Below, in pieces: positions 36,815 through 46,688 of a stretch of 64,000 nt of DNA; the first letter of the stretch is position 1; each line of letters opens with the position of its first letter. Under the pieces are notes generated by a model. The model was not told where the DNA came from, made no database searches, and saw only the letters and a program-made list of their open reading frames with translations. This DNA comes from Salinimicrobium terrae DSM 17865 (GTDB taxonomy: Bacteria > Bacteroidota > Bacteroidia > Flavobacteriales > Flavobacteriaceae): contig NZ_AUKI01000003.1 of NCBI RefSeq assembly GCF_000424665.1, positions 1 to 64,000 on the forward strand. The letters run 5' to 3'. The position numbers and the translations under genes are program-made.

Positions 36815-37549
36815 ATGCCCGAAGGACCCTCTATCATATTAGTCAAAGAAGCGACGGCAAAATTTGTCGGAAAAAAAGTTATTGCGGTTGACGGGAATAG
36901 TAAAATTGACCAGAATCGTTTCCTTAATAAGAAGATCATTGAGTTTAAAAGTTGGGGAAAGCACTTTCTCATCTGCTTCGACGGATTTACACTGAAGGTT
37001 CATTTCTTAATGTTTGGCAGTTATACAATAGATGAAAAGAAGCCCGACAGAAACATAAGGCTTCACCTCAAATTTAAAAATGGGGAAATTAATTTATATG
37101 CCTGCTCAGTAAAATATCTTGAAGGAGACATTAATGAACATTACGACTGGAGCTCAGATGTAATGAATGCGCATTGGGATAGAGAGAAGGCTAAAGCCAA
37201 ATTAAAAGAAATACCCGAATTACTAATCTGCGATGCCCTTTTAGACCAGGATATTTTTGCAGGAGTCGGTAACATCATCAAGAATGAAATTCTTTATCGG
37301 GTTCGTTTACATCCTGAATCCATGACAGGGAAAATCCCAAAGGTAAAACTCAATAAACTCATTGATGAAACCCGTATTTACAGTTTTCAGTTTTTGGACT
37401 GGAAAAAAGCTCATGAGTTAAAGAAACATTGGCTGGCACACACCAAAAAGGAATGTTTAAGATGCAATCTTCCAATAATAAAAAAACAGACAGGAGTTAA
37501 AAAACGCAGAAGTTTTATCTGTGCTAATTGTCAGGTATTATATACCTAA
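36815..37549 (+). CDS. Fpg/Nei-family DNA glycosylase (endonuclease VIII-like)
   Basis: A protein of 244 residues. The N-terminus MPEGPSI supplies the catalytic Pro2 and Glu3 (PEGP is the Nei variant of the Fpg PELP). The helix-two-turn-helix core is ALLDQDIFAGVGNIIKNEILY, and a C-terminal zinc finger has CLRC ... CANC. It removes oxidised bases (mostly pyrimidines in the Nei branch) and nicks the DNA by beta/delta elimination. It may be co-transcribed with DUF72. Confidence 0.93.
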   Translation: MPEGPSIILVKEATAKFVGKKVIAVDGNSKIDQNRFLNKKIIEFKSWGKHFLICFDGFTLKVHFLMFGSYTIDEKKPDRNIRLHLKFKNGEINLYACSVKYLEGDINEHYDWSSDVMNAHWDREKAKAKLKEIPELLICDALLDQDIFAGVGNIIKNEILYRVRLHPESMTGKIPKVKLNKLIDETRIYSFQFLDWKKAHELKKHWLAHTKKECLRCNLPIIKKQTGVKKRRSFICANCQVLYT

Positions 37550-37859
37550 AGCGTTTAATCTTTAAACGGAGCAATAAAATAAGAGTCGGACAAAATGGGC
37601 TTGTAAATTAAATTCAAGGGATCAGGAGGCTCTCAGTCCTTTTTTGCCTGTAGCCGCAGAACATGTAAAGCAAAAATATGATAAAAGAACTTTTCCCCTT
37701 ACTCTCCCCTTGCTCTCCCCTTGTTATTCTCTTTCTGTAGAAATTCTTCTGTCAAAAAATCCTTTTAAAATCTCCAGAAGCTTCCCTTACAACGCAGATT
37801 TTCCTTCCCATGCTCAAAGCGGGAACAAAGGTTTATGATTTATTAATTTACAATCGTTT
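37550..37859. other. 310-base intergenic region
   Basis: Between the glycosylase gene and the end of the ABC ATPase gene (convergent). It holds a short pyrimidine-rich tract with repeated TCTCCCCTTG (about 37698-37724). A 64-codon ORF at 37644-37838 has no coding character. No clear terminator is seen. Confidence 0.4.
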
Positions 37860-38846
37860 CTAATTGTTGAATTCAAGTACATCTGTGGAATTAAATCCTA
37901 TTTTTATTCTATCAGCCACGTTACCGTCTTTAGTAAATACCGCTAGATTTTGACCACTATCAAGTTTCAACAGCAACTGAGTTTTATTTCCCAGAAAGGT
38001 CCTTTTGATAACCCTTGCATGAGTTACGTGTTCACATTCTTCATTTATAGCAAAATTCTCGTGCCTTATAGCATGTGAACATTTGGGATTCAAAGGACAT
38101 TTGAATGCCGATTGTAACTCCTGGCTCAGGTGTATAGTGTTTCCGAATAGAGAAGCAACATAAATGGAGTTGGGTTTGATATATAAGTTGGCTGCCTCAT
38201 CTTTCTGGATTAATTCCCCTTTCTGTAAGATGAGAATCTCATCGGCTACCGCTAAAGCATCCTGAGTATCATGAGTAACAAAAATAGCAGTCACCCCCGT
38301 TTTTTTTACAATCTCAAAGATCTCATTCCGTAATTGAGCCCGTAACATGGCATCAAGATTACTGAATGGCTCATCCAGGATCAAAAGAGAAGGATTGGGG
38401 GCAAGGGCTCTAGCAAGAGCCACTCTTTGCTGCTGACCTCCTGATAATTGGTGAGGATATCTCTCTTTCATTTCTCCCAGTCCTACCAGATCAAGAACCT
38501 CCTGAGCCCTAATCTTTTTATTCTTTTGCCTGGAGATCCCGTACAACACATTTTTAAAGAGGGTCATATGCGGAAAGAGAGCGTATTCCTGAAAAACCAA
38601 TCCCACCTTTCTTTTCTCCGGCGGCACGAAATTATGCAGGGAAGAAAACATTTCTCCATTAAGGACAATATTTCCGGCATCGGGAGTTTCTAATCCGGCT
38701 ATAAGGCGCACGAGAGTTGTTTTTCCACTTCCGCTTTCACCCACCAGTGCGCAAACATCTCCTTCATTGAGATTGAAAGAAACATTTTTAAGAGCAAACG
38801 ATTTTCCCTTATCGTAACTTTTTGAAAGCGAATGGATCTCCAACAT
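37860..38846 (-). CDS. Fe(III)-type ABC transporter ATPase (FbpC-like)
   Basis: A protein of 328 residues. It has Walker A (GESGSGKTTLVRL, about residue 36), the signature LSGGQQQRVALARAL, Walker B (LLILDEPFSNLD) and switch His (FVTHDTQ), followed by a C-terminal regulatory domain of TOBE type from about residue 240. That domain has a Cys pair (KCPLNPKC), not typical of sugar importers. It powers import with the permease gene (nine-base gap) and binding protein upstream. The iron assignment rests on the binding protein and the neighbours. Confidence 0.92.
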   Translation of the reverse strand: MLEIHSLSKSYDKGKSFALKNVSFNLNEGDVCALVGESGSGKTTLVRLIAGLETPDAGNIVLNGEMFSSLHNFVPPEKRKVGLVFQEYALFPHMTLFKNVLYGISRQKNKKIRAQEVLDLVGLGEMKERYPHQLSGGQQQRVALARALAPNPSLLILDEPFSNLDAMLRAQLRNEIFEIVKKTGVTAIFVTHDTQDALAVADEILILQKGELIQKDEAANLYIKPNSIYVASLFGNTIHLSQELQSAFKCPLNPKCSHAIRHENFAINEECEHVTHARVIKRTFLGNKTQLLLKLDSGQNLAVFTKDGNVADRIKIGFNSTDVLEFNN

Positions 38847-38855
38847 GATCTGTTT

Positions 38856-40520
38856 CTATTTTATAAGCATTCGGTTAAGAAATATTACCGGTAACATGAC
38901 GGTAACAATAATGAACAAAGAAGGAATAGCGGCTTCCATAACCATTTCGTCGCTTGCATATTCGTAAGCTTTCACTGCCAGGGTGTTGACATGAAAAGGT
39001 TTTAGGATAAGAGTCAAAGGTAATTCTTTTAATGCATCAATAAAAACCAGAATGAAAGCACTGGCAATCCCGGTTCTTATCAATGGAAACTCAATTTTAA
39101 AAAAGGTGCTGATATTTCCTACTCCCAAAATTCGGGAAGAATCTGGAATAGTATTGCTTACTTTTAAGGATGTAGATTCAATAGGATTATAGGCCACGGC
39201 AAGAAACCGCACCACATATGCATAGATGAGGGCCACAACCGTACCTGTTATTAGCAGACCTACATCCATATTAAAAAATCTGTCAAAAAAGGAGATAAGC
39301 CATTTATCGATCGAGATCATTGGAATCATGATCCCAATGGCAATTACGGCTCCCGGAATGGCATAGCCCAGCACTCCCAGTTTAGCAATATTTTTTATAA
39401 AACCTAACCGGCTCCATTTAGAAAAATAAATGAGAGTGATTGCCATTACCACCGTCACAAAGGCGGTTAGACACGCTATCCAGAAACTTTGCAATGAAAG
39501 GGCAAGAAAAGACGCATCAAATACTTTATCAAAGGTTAGAACCGCCCAAAAGATCAATTGACTTAATGGAAATATAAATCCTAACAGCACCGGAATCAAT
39601 ACAGCTATAAAAATCAACACTTGTTGCCGCCTACCCGGTTTTTTCCTGTCAATTGACCTGTTATTGCTTCTGTTACTGTTGAATTGTACCTTCCGTCTTT
39701 GAAATTTCTCAAGCAGAATAAGGGTGAAGACGATAACTATGAGGAGAGCCGAAAGATAAACCGCTGTCTCAGGTTCTTCCAGTGCAAACCAAGACCTGAA
39801 GATCCCTACAGTAAATGTATTTACGCCGTAATATTTTGCAGCTCCATAATCGTTGAGCACTTCCATTAAAACCAGGATTAATCCAGCGACAATTGCCGGG
39901 CGCGCCATAGGAAGCATTAATCTAAAAAAGGTCTTGAACTGCCCTACTCCAAGCATTTCAGAAGCTTCAAGCAGACTGTTGGCCTGATTTATAAAAAAAG
40001 CTCTGGAACTTACATAGACATAGGGAAAGAGAGAGATCCCCAGCACAAAAGCAAGTCCGAATTTATTCATTATATCAATCCGCACAAATTCCAGCCCTGC
40101 GGCTTCGAGCAGGAGTTGAAATGATCCGCCGTAATCAAAGATCCCGGCATAGGCATAAGCCACTATGTATCCTGGAATGGCGAGGGGCAGGATAAGCAGC
40201 CATTCCAATTGCTTCCTTAAAGGAAATTCAAATCTGGCAACCAACCAGGCGGTAGAAACGCCGAAAAGAAGTACAAGAATTCCACAGGCAAGGATGAGGA
40301 ACAGGGAATTCCACAGGTAGTCTGGCAGCAAATTATCTACAATATGCCCCCAGGTTTCCCCCGGTCCCGAAAATAATTCTATACCAATAGTTACAACAGG
40401 TAAAGCGATGAAGACCAGGATGGCAACAGTAAGCAGCGCCCACTTATTGCTATCCCGTTTCAATCGCTTTAACCGGTACTGATAGGAAAATATGTTCTTA
40501 CTTCCAGCCTGCTTCATCAA
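38856..40520 (-). CDS. Fe(III)-type ABC transporter permease, double length (FbpB-like)
   Basis: A protein of 554 residues with about twelve membrane helices in two homologous halves, each with an EAA-like cytoplasmic loop (EASEMLGVGQFKTFFRLMLPMARPAI in the first; DSSRILGVGNISTFFKIEFPLI in the second). This fused-permease layout is usual for ferric iron and thiamine importers. It overlaps the binding-protein gene upstream by 23 bases, showing tight coupling. Confidence 0.93.
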   Translation of the reverse strand: MMKQAGSKNIFSYQYRLKRLKRDSNKWALLTVAILVFIALPVVTIGIELFSGPGETWGHIVDNLLPDYLWNSLFLILACGILVLLFGVSTAWLVARFEFPLRKQLEWLLILPLAIPGYIVAYAYAGIFDYGGSFQLLLEAAGLEFVRIDIMNKFGLAFVLGISLFPYVYVSSRAFFINQANSLLEASEMLGVGQFKTFFRLMLPMARPAIVAGLILVLMEVLNDYGAAKYYGVNTFTVGIFRSWFALEEPETAVYLSALLIVIVFTLILLEKFQRRKVQFNSNRSNNRSIDRKKPGRRQQVLIFIAVLIPVLLGFIFPLSQLIFWAVLTFDKVFDASFLALSLQSFWIACLTAFVTVVMAITLIYFSKWSRLGFIKNIAKLGVLGYAIPGAVIAIGIMIPMISIDKWLISFFDRFFNMDVGLLITGTVVALIYAYVVRFLAVAYNPIESTSLKVSNTIPDSSRILGVGNISTFFKIEFPLIRTGIASAFILVFIDALKELPLTLILKPFHVNTLAVKAYEYASDEMVMEAAIPSLFIIVTVMLPVIFLNRMLIK

Positions 40521-41541
40521 ATATCAACACGGCTTCTTTGTTATGTTCTCCGAGTTCGGAAAGGTTTAGACGATCTTCTTTAAACTCACCCCAACTCTGT
40601 AGTAATTGGGCCGGTTCCACTTCTTCGTTTACAGGATATTCATAATTGGAATTTGCGAATACCTCCTGAGCTTCTTTGGAAACCAGGAACTCAATAAATT
40701 TTATTGCGTTCTCTTTATTGGGAGCATTACGGGCAACCCCGGCACCACTTACGTTGATGTGAGTTCCCCGCCCTTCCTGATTTGGGAAGAATATCTTAAC
40801 CGATTCTCCGGCCTTTACTTCTTCGGGATTTTCAGAATTTAATAGATTACCAATATAATAAGTGTTGACGATAGCTATATCGCCTTCTCCGGCCACTACA
40901 GCTTTGACCTGATCCCGATCATTTCCTTTTGGCGCCCGCGCCATACTTTCCACCATGCCTTCTGCCCATTCCTTTGCTGCTGCTTCTCCACTGTGGGCAA
41001 TAATGGAAGCCAGCAAGGATTGGTTATAGATATTTTCGGAAGAACGGATAAGGATCCTGTCCTCCCACTTCTCTGTAGCCAGATCTTCATAGGTTGAAAG
41101 CTGCGTACTGTCCACTCTTTCGGGTGCATAAGCTACGATCCGGGCTCTTTTTGTAAGACCGAACCACTGGTTATCTGGATCTTTAAGATGAGATGCAATA
41201 GTGTTGTCCAAGATCTCGGAATCAATTGTCTGTAGCAACTCCTGATCCTTTGCACGGGTAAGCCTGCCTGCATCTACTGTGATTAGTACGTCGGCCGGAG
41301 AATGTTCCCCTTCAATTTTCATCTTCTGGATCAATTCATCTGCATTGGCATTTATGACATTTACTTTAATACCGGTTTTTTCCTCAAACTGCTTGAATAA
41401 CTCTTGATCGGCAGCATAATGCCTGTGAGTGTAAACGTTCACTTCTCCAGATTTTTCCGAAGCAGCAGTCGTCTCCTGTTTTTCGTTTTTGCAGCCCGTT
41501 AAAACCGCCATGGTCGCTAATGCTAATAAGAATCTCTTCAT
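40498..41541 (-). CDS. Fe(III)-binding lipoprotein of ABC importer (FbpA/FutA-like)
   Basis: A protein of 347 residues. The signal ends in the lipobox VLTGC-K (Cys about 17), so the protein is lipid-anchored. The mature part is a type II periplasmic binding fold starting VNVYTHRHYAADQELFKQFEEKTG. The adjacent Tyr pair in VNTYYIGN (about residue 225), together with the Tyr/His in THRHY, matches the iron ligands of FbpA/FutA. It heads the second half of the locus, with a motif copy within its promoter (41567-41598). Confidence 0.93.
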   Translation of the reverse strand: MKRFLLALATMAVLTGCKNEKQETTAASEKSGEVNVYTHRHYAADQELFKQFEEKTGIKVNVINANADELIQKMKIEGEHSPADVLITVDAGRLTRAKDQELLQTIDSEILDNTIASHLKDPDNQWFGLTKRARIVAYAPERVDSTQLSTYEDLATEKWEDRILIRSSENIYNQSLLASIIAHSGEAAAKEWAEGMVESMARAPKGNDRDQVKAVVAGEGDIAIVNTYYIGNLLNSENPEEVKAGESVKIFFPNQEGRGTHINVSGAGVARNAPNKENAIKFIEFLVSKEAQEVFANSNYEYPVNEEVEPAQLLQSWGEFKEDRLNLSELGEHNKEAVLIFDEAGWK

Positions 41542-41566
41542 TACTTCTTTTAATTTTTAAGTGTGA

Positions 41567-41598
41567 CAAATATAATTATTTAGACCTGGTTTAAATAA
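41567..41598 (-). promoter_or_regulatory. Promoter with overlapping 23-base operator, upstream of the Fe-binding gene
   Basis: Minus-strand TATATTTG (41567-41574) fits the -7 consensus. Immediately upstream lies the 23-base motif TTATTTAGAC-CTGG-TTTAAATAA (41576-41598), which would occupy the -7/-33 spacer. It differs from the copy at 48057-48079 at only three central positions. A repressor bound here would block the promoter. Confidence 0.65.
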
Positions 41599-41649
41599 AA
41601 CCTTCAGAAGAATCAAGCCGGTCGAGCCCGATTTCTGTAAAAAATTAAT

Positions 41650-44115
41650 CTATAGTCTTACCTGCAATGTTACATACCAGGTAAGAGGTTGAGCAGGAAT
41701 GATCCCGGGCCCCGGGTATCCTGTCGCCCGTCGGGTAAAATAGATGTTATCCAGTAGATTATTGATTCCGCTTTCGATCTTATACCTGTGATACGAATAG
41801 GACAGGGAAAGATCCAGGATACCATAAGCGGGAATAACCCCTTCAATTCCGCGTTGGGAATCATTTATATTCTGCGGGGCATTGGTTGCGTCTGAAAATT
41901 GTTTTGAAAGATAAGTGTATTGCAAGGCACCCAGCATATTTCGATAACCGAAATTCAGACCTGTTTTTAAATTAACAGCAGGTATGAATTCTACTTTATT
42001 CCCCTCTACGTTGGTCTGTTCGGACTGTATATATTCTGAACTGGTAAAGGCACTGTTTACAAATACCCTGGCCATGTAGTCCTCAGCTTCCGGAAAAAAA
42101 CTTGTTTGTAAATTCCAGTCGGCAAAGGTTTCCAGTCCATAAATGAATGCGTCTCCTATATTGCCGCGAAATCTTATCACCCTTCCGGTTTCTTCCTGTT
42201 CCCCCTGAAAATTCTCACGGGTTTCTGCTCGTAGCACCTCCCCTATCCGGTCATTATATTTCAAACCGAAAATGCTGGCATCATAGGATAAAATATTTCT
42301 CCACCTTCCACGGATCCCCACATCTGAAGTGAACCCGGTTTCATCAGTTATGTTCGGGTCAACCTGAAAAACGGGATTAACAACCCTTATATCACTGAAG
42401 GTTACAGAACGATAATTCTGTGAAAAATTAGCATAAATCTCGACACTATCAGACATTTCATATCCTGCTCCTACTCCCAGGAGTACAAAACTGCGTTCAA
42501 AGCCGCGGTTGTCTGTAAGTGCTTCGTTCTTGAGGACATTCCCGGCCAAATCAAGAAAAATATCCCTGTAGGTTCCCCTGCTTTCTGTATTTATATATTC
42601 AAACCTGAAGCCCGGAGTAAGGGAAAGTTTATTTGTGAAATTGAAGATGTTTTCTCCGAAAACAGCAATATTCTCATTTGGAAATTCAAAGTTGGACTGT
42701 CTGGAATAATTAGGAAACTCGGCTGTGGCAAAAGAAAAATCCGGACCGGATCCTGTGGTGCCGGGTCCCTGTTGCTGTAGGTTTTTGGCCTTGTAATATT
42801 TAGTACCTATTAAAAAAACAGACTCCTCAAAAAGGTCATATCTGGTAAGGATTCTTGCTTCAGCTCCCCAGTAGTTGAATTCATCTGAAAGTAATTCCCG
42901 TGGCGCTTCAGGATCATCGGGTTGAGAAACCCGGTTCTCCCGATAGCCTACTGCTTTGCGGGAAGCATCCAGTCCAAAGATGTTCAGACTGAGATCTGTA
43001 TCCGTTAGAATTTTGTGTTCCAACTTTAAAGCCAACAAGTTCCAGTTCACATCAAACCAGTTCCTGGACCTGTTACTGTAAGAGGGATCCCGATAAAATT
43101 GCGCATCTGTAAGTCCGCCAGGTTGTTGTGCAAGATAATCAAGTAAAGTATACTCAAAGGATAGCTTCGTTCCTTCACCAAGTCTATACCCTAGATGAAC
43201 GAAAGCATTGTGGGAATCATATTCTGAATTAGGCCGGAAGCCTTCTCCTGTTTTATAATTATAATAGGTGTAGTAACTGAAGTTTCCCAGGGTTCCGCTT
43301 AAGCTGTTGAAACTGGTAAAGAGATTATAAGATCCTGTAGATTGCCGGGAAATGAGTTCAAATTTTTTATAGGAAGGCTGTTTGAATTTAAAGTTGATCA
43401 ATCCGCCGAACTGGGTTCCGTACTGCAGGGAGGCAGCACCACGCACCACTTGTATCTCACTTAAAGCTTCTGCCGGCGGGGTGTAGTAACTTTCAGGATA
43501 GCCTAGAACATCTGCAGAAATATCATAATCATTTTGTCTGGTATTAAAATTTTGGGTCCTGTTAGGGTCTAATCCACGCCCACCAATATTCAGTTGCAGG
43601 CCGGCATCGCCGTTGTCATAAATATTGAGACCAACGACCTGACTATAGATCTGGCGGGCATTGTTCGTCGCTAAGTTTGCCGTTAGCTCCTCAAGTAATA
43701 CCACCTCACTTTTCTTACCAGAGTAAATAGCGGTGCCTTCGACCTGCCTAAGATTGCGCAGCGAAAAAAGCTTTTTTCGGCGCTCGGTAAGTACGACTTC
43801 AGAGAGATTATTGGACAATACACTAAGTTCAATTTTTACTGATTCGTCCAAGGGAATATCTACCTTTTGCACTTCAATTTCATATTGGAAACTAAAGATC
43901 GTGAGCTCGTAACTTCCCGTTTTGAGATCTTCAAATCGGAATTTTCCTTCCTGATTAGCTACCTTCAATTCTCCGGTCGTGTTGTTATAAACCTCAGCTT
44001 CCGGAACCGGGGAGCCATCCTGAGCCGAAATTATTTGTCCGTCTAACACATATTGAGCCTGCACCGGAATAAAAAACAATATAAACAGCAGATTAAAGAC
44101 CTTTGATAGTGTCAT
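41650..44115 (-). CDS. TonB-dependent outer-membrane receptor (FecA/Fiu-like, metal uptake)
   Basis: A protein of 821 residues. It has a signal peptide (ending near PVQA-Q), a carboxypeptidase-regulatory-like domain (about 20-100, YVLDGQIISAQDGSPVPEAEVYN), a plug domain (about 110-240, with QIYSQVVGLNIYDNGDAGLQLNIGGRG and VVRGAASLQYG) and a 22-strand-type barrel ending in an aromatic C-terminus (LTWYVTLQVRL). It is a ligand-gated importer driven by TonB-ExbBD. The size and plug resemble iron/siderophore receptors rather than SusC. It overlaps the HTTM gene by 23 bases. Confidence 0.93.
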   Translation of the reverse strand: MTLSKVFNLLFILFFIPVQAQYVLDGQIISAQDGSPVPEAEVYNNTTGELKVANQEGKFRFEDLKTGSYELTIFSFQYEIEVQKVDIPLDESVKIELSVLSNNLSEVVLTERRKKLFSLRNLRQVEGTAIYSGKKSEVVLLEELTANLATNNARQIYSQVVGLNIYDNGDAGLQLNIGGRGLDPNRTQNFNTRQNDYDISADVLGYPESYYTPPAEALSEIQVVRGAASLQYGTQFGGLINFKFKQPSYKKFELISRQSTGSYNLFTSFNSLSGTLGNFSYYTYYNYKTGEGFRPNSEYDSHNAFVHLGYRLGEGTKLSFEYTLLDYLAQQPGGLTDAQFYRDPSYSNRSRNWFDVNWNLLALKLEHKILTDTDLSLNIFGLDASRKAVGYRENRVSQPDDPEAPRELLSDEFNYWGAEARILTRYDLFEESVFLIGTKYYKAKNLQQQGPGTTGSGPDFSFATAEFPNYSRQSNFEFPNENIAVFGENIFNFTNKLSLTPGFRFEYINTESRGTYRDIFLDLAGNVLKNEALTDNRGFERSFVLLGVGAGYEMSDSVEIYANFSQNYRSVTFSDIRVVNPVFQVDPNITDETGFTSDVGIRGRWRNILSYDASIFGLKYNDRIGEVLRAETRENFQGEQEETGRVIRFRGNIGDAFIYGLETFADWNLQTSFFPEAEDYMARVFVNSAFTSSEYIQSEQTNVEGNKVEFIPAVNLKTGLNFGYRNMLGALQYTYLSKQFSDATNAPQNINDSQRGIEGVIPAYGILDLSLSYSYHRYKIESGINNLLDNIYFTRRATGYPGPGIIPAQPLTWYVTLQVRL

Positions 44116-45457
44116 GAAAAGGGAGTAAGAATGTTTTTGTTTTAAAGGAATCGCAATGCTCCAGTAGGTTTACTTCGGGATCTATGTAAAGAGTGCTTTT
44201 CCGGCCATTCAGTGCCACATGATTTTCCACAAAAACCTGAATATTGCTGTGCCCTTTCTTTTTATAATGTTTCCCGAGGAAATGAGCATATTCTAAAATG
44301 AAATCAGGCTGAGTTGCCATTTGTTTTTCCTGAAAAGGCGTGAGAAAATCAGAATTTTTGACATAAAACCACTTTCCGGATTCCTGATTCACAATCTTAA
44401 ACTGCGCGTATCCGGCTTTTTCCATTAACATAACCCGCCATGAAAAGCGGAAACCTTCCTCCGTCCAGAACAATTCCCCCGGATAGAGCAAATATCGCCA
44501 CGGCAAAAGAACCTGGATCAAAAAGAACAAGCTTAAAACCGAAATTACCAGCTTTCTTCTTACGGGTCTGTAATATTTTTCACGCCCATTGTCAAATCTG
44601 CCTTTAGCAATTTTAAACAACCCCGAGAGAAAGTTAAGGATCCTGTGGTGGAGACCGGCATCAAAAAAGATCAGGGCGCTAACGATCATGATGTAAGGGA
44701 ACATCCCAATGGGAAATAATATCCTCGTCACCAGGTGAAAAACAACCACGAGGACAAAGGCAAAGACTCTGGTGGGTTTGTAGAGCAATAAAAAAGGAAT
44801 AACAATATCGTATAACATCCCCGACCAGCTAAAAAAGTAATGCACCCATTCCTGTTGCAACAGGTCGCCCAGCAATGGCAAATCATATCTTGAAGGCAAC
44901 CATATCTTTAAAGGCATGGCTTCCAATAGCCAATCTGAATTAATCTTTGCAATTCCCGCATAGAAATAGACTGTGGCGATCAATAATTTAATACTGTCAA
45001 TGCACCAGGAAGGGATCTTCTGAAAAGCCCTTTTTGGCTTTTGCCAGGCATCCACCGAATAATAAGCATTTGCCGGAAGAAAGATCATGAGAAAGCTAAG
45101 AATACTTATAAAAAAATAATGGTTAAGATAAGTGGTCTTATCCATCAATTCTATATAGGTAAAGCTTAAGAAAAAAGTGATAATTGCCAGCCGGTATTTG
45201 AAACCTGCAGCGACAAACAGAGCAGAAAGCCCACAAATAATAAAAATAAGATAGGTGAATTCTCCCAATGGTTTTACCCACTCAAATCCATAGTAGGAGA
45301 AGAAAAATTGCGGCGTGATATAAAGCTTCTCTATCCAGCCATGCCACCAGAATCTAATGACGCTCAAAAACATCATGATCCCAAAAAAGATCCGGAAAAC
45401 CGCCAAAGGAGCGGCTTCCGAATTTTTATTCAGGTATGCTGAAAATGCCTTTTTCAT
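44093..45457 (-). CDS. HTTM-domain membrane protein (vitamin K-dependent gamma-carboxylase-like)
   Basis: A protein of 454 residues. The N-terminal about 290 residues hold several membrane helices of the HTTM (horizontally transferred transmembrane) type, with the family segments FRIFFGIMMFLSVIRFWWHGWIEKLY and IATVYFYAGIAKINSDWLLEAMPLKIWLP. The C-terminal 150 residues lie outside the membrane. The family is related to the vertebrate gamma-glutamyl carboxylase, which uses reduced vitamin K; Flavobacteriia make menaquinone. Its position between imelysin and the receptor gene suggests a role in metal uptake, perhaps protein modification (inference). Confidence 0.85.
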   Translation of the reverse strand: MKKAFSAYLNKNSEAAPLAVFRIFFGIMMFLSVIRFWWHGWIEKLYITPQFFFSYYGFEWVKPLGEFTYLIFIICGLSALFVAAGFKYRLAIITFFLSFTYIELMDKTTYLNHYFFISILSFLMIFLPANAYYSVDAWQKPKRAFQKIPSWCIDSIKLLIATVYFYAGIAKINSDWLLEAMPLKIWLPSRYDLPLLGDLLQQEWVHYFFSWSGMLYDIVIPFLLLYKPTRVFAFVLVVVFHLVTRILFPIGMFPYIMIVSALIFFDAGLHHRILNFLSGLFKIAKGRFDNGREKYYRPVRRKLVISVLSLFFLIQVLLPWRYLLYPGELFWTEEGFRFSWRVMLMEKAGYAQFKIVNQESGKWFYVKNSDFLTPFQEKQMATQPDFILEYAHFLGKHYKKKGHSNIQVFVENHVALNGRKSTLYIDPEVNLLEHCDSFKTKTFLLPFHDTIKGL

Positions 45458-45478
45458 TGCCCTCTTTTAGAACTCCCT

Positions 45479-46597
45479 TTAATCTCCATCTGTGTCCACG
45501 TAGTCCACACTTATGGCAAGTGCCTGCAGCATATCCACTTTTAACAATACAACGTTCTTCTGAAGTTCATTAAAAGCCTGCAACATAACCGTGTTTTCCG
45601 TCTTTACCTGCTCTACAAAATCATCATTAAGATTTGTGGCCTGTTGCGCAATAGCATTGAACTGAGAGTTGATGAGGCTGCTAAGGTCTGTGGAATTCTT
45701 GACTGTATTAAGGTGATCCAGGTATTGCTTGTAACTGGGACCTGTTTCATTGCTGTCGAAATGTTTTCCGTTAAAGAAATTCTGTACTGTTTCCAAGGCT
45801 TTTAAATAGAGGTCTTTTGATAAGCCGTTAGAATATTTCGCCTCTACAGTTTCAGGCATGGGATTTCCTGTGAAAGCTCCTGCAGGAATTCCGATTTTAC
45901 CGGTCCTCAAATACTTTTCGTAGTACATTACATAATCATTAGTGAGCCTGTCAACAGCACCAGTATTGGACGAAGCTGTATTGGAAACAAATTGATCCCG
46001 GAAGGAATTCTGCCAATCGCTCAATACTTCTTGTGTAAGATCGTTTATTCTTGAAGAAACGTCCTGCAGGTAGTTAAGATAAGCTGAAGCATTGGAATGC
46101 GTTGTATAAAAATCCAGAATGCCTGCATCCTCTGCCGCCAAACCGTTTAACAGAAGATCCAAAGCGGGAAAACCCTGCTCATCGTAGGAAGACGGCAATT
46201 CAAGATTATAGCTTCCACTTTCTATTTTCTCCTGCACAGCAGCTTCGTCTACGGGATAGGTATTAAGGAACATCCTGAAATTAATGGCCTCTGCTTTACC
46301 AACTCCAAAAAGAGCAACTGTTTGGTACTGAAGGTAAGCTTCTTCATAAGATTCCCTCAAGTCAATCAGCGCAGCTTCGGAAGGATCCTGCACAAAAGCT
46401 TCTGTTTTAGCTTCCAGATCTGAAGTATAGGAAGCAAAATTTTCATAGGAGGGAATGATGATATTATCTGCCCAATTCTCAAGAAGGGCAGCACGGTCAA
46501 AATTGTCTTTATCTGTTTTCTTCCCTTCGTCATCCGAATTACAGGAGCTCAGGGTAAATGTAAATAGGAGAAGAATGGAAACTTTAAAATATTTCAT
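45479..46597 (-). CDS. Imelysin-family (M75-like) lipoprotein
   Basis: A protein of 372 residues with lipobox TLSSC-N (Cys about 19) and a mostly helical body of the imelysin type, known from iron-regulated outer-membrane or periplasmic proteins. The usual GxHxxE motif appears as GFPALD (about residue 142, in DEQGFPALDLLLNGLA), so the His and Glu are replaced. It is therefore doubtful as a protease and more likely a binding protein. It lies 21 bases before the HTTM gene. A degenerate motif copy (46664-46686) precedes it. Confidence 0.88.
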   Translation of the reverse strand: MKYFKVSILLLFTFTLSSCNSDDEGKKTDKDNFDRAALLENWADNIIIPSYENFASYTSDLEAKTEAFVQDPSEAALIDLRESYEEAYLQYQTVALFGVGKAEAINFRMFLNTYPVDEAAVQEKIESGSYNLELPSSYDEQGFPALDLLLNGLAAEDAGILDFYTTHSNASAYLNYLQDVSSRINDLTQEVLSDWQNSFRDQFVSNTASSNTGAVDRLTNDYVMYYEKYLRTGKIGIPAGAFTGNPMPETVEAKYSNGLSKDLYLKALETVQNFFNGKHFDSNETGPSYKQYLDHLNTVKNSTDLSSLINSQFNAIAQQATNLNDDFVEQVKTENTVMLQAFNELQKNVVLLKVDMLQALAISVDYVDTDGD

Positions 46598-46663
46598 ATT
46601 TATATGTTTTTAAAAGTCTTTTTTAAAGCCTGCTATAAGCCACGGGATCCTTTAGATTTTCTT

Positions 46664-46686
46664 TTCAAAAAACCTGGTTTAAATAA
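46664..46686 (-). promoter_or_regulatory. Degenerate copy of the 23-base operator, before imelysin
   Basis: The right part, ACCTGG-TTTAAATAA (46672-46686), is identical to the copy at 41576-41598; the left half is lost. It lies 67 bases upstream of the imelysin start. No -7 box is visible nearby, so it may be a relic. Confidence 0.4.
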
Positions 46687-46688
46687 CT

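Noticed and set aside
37644-37838. Open frame of 64 codons between the glycosylase gene and the ABC ATPase gene
   Set aside because: It contains low-complexity pyrimidine repeats and no recognisable protein character.
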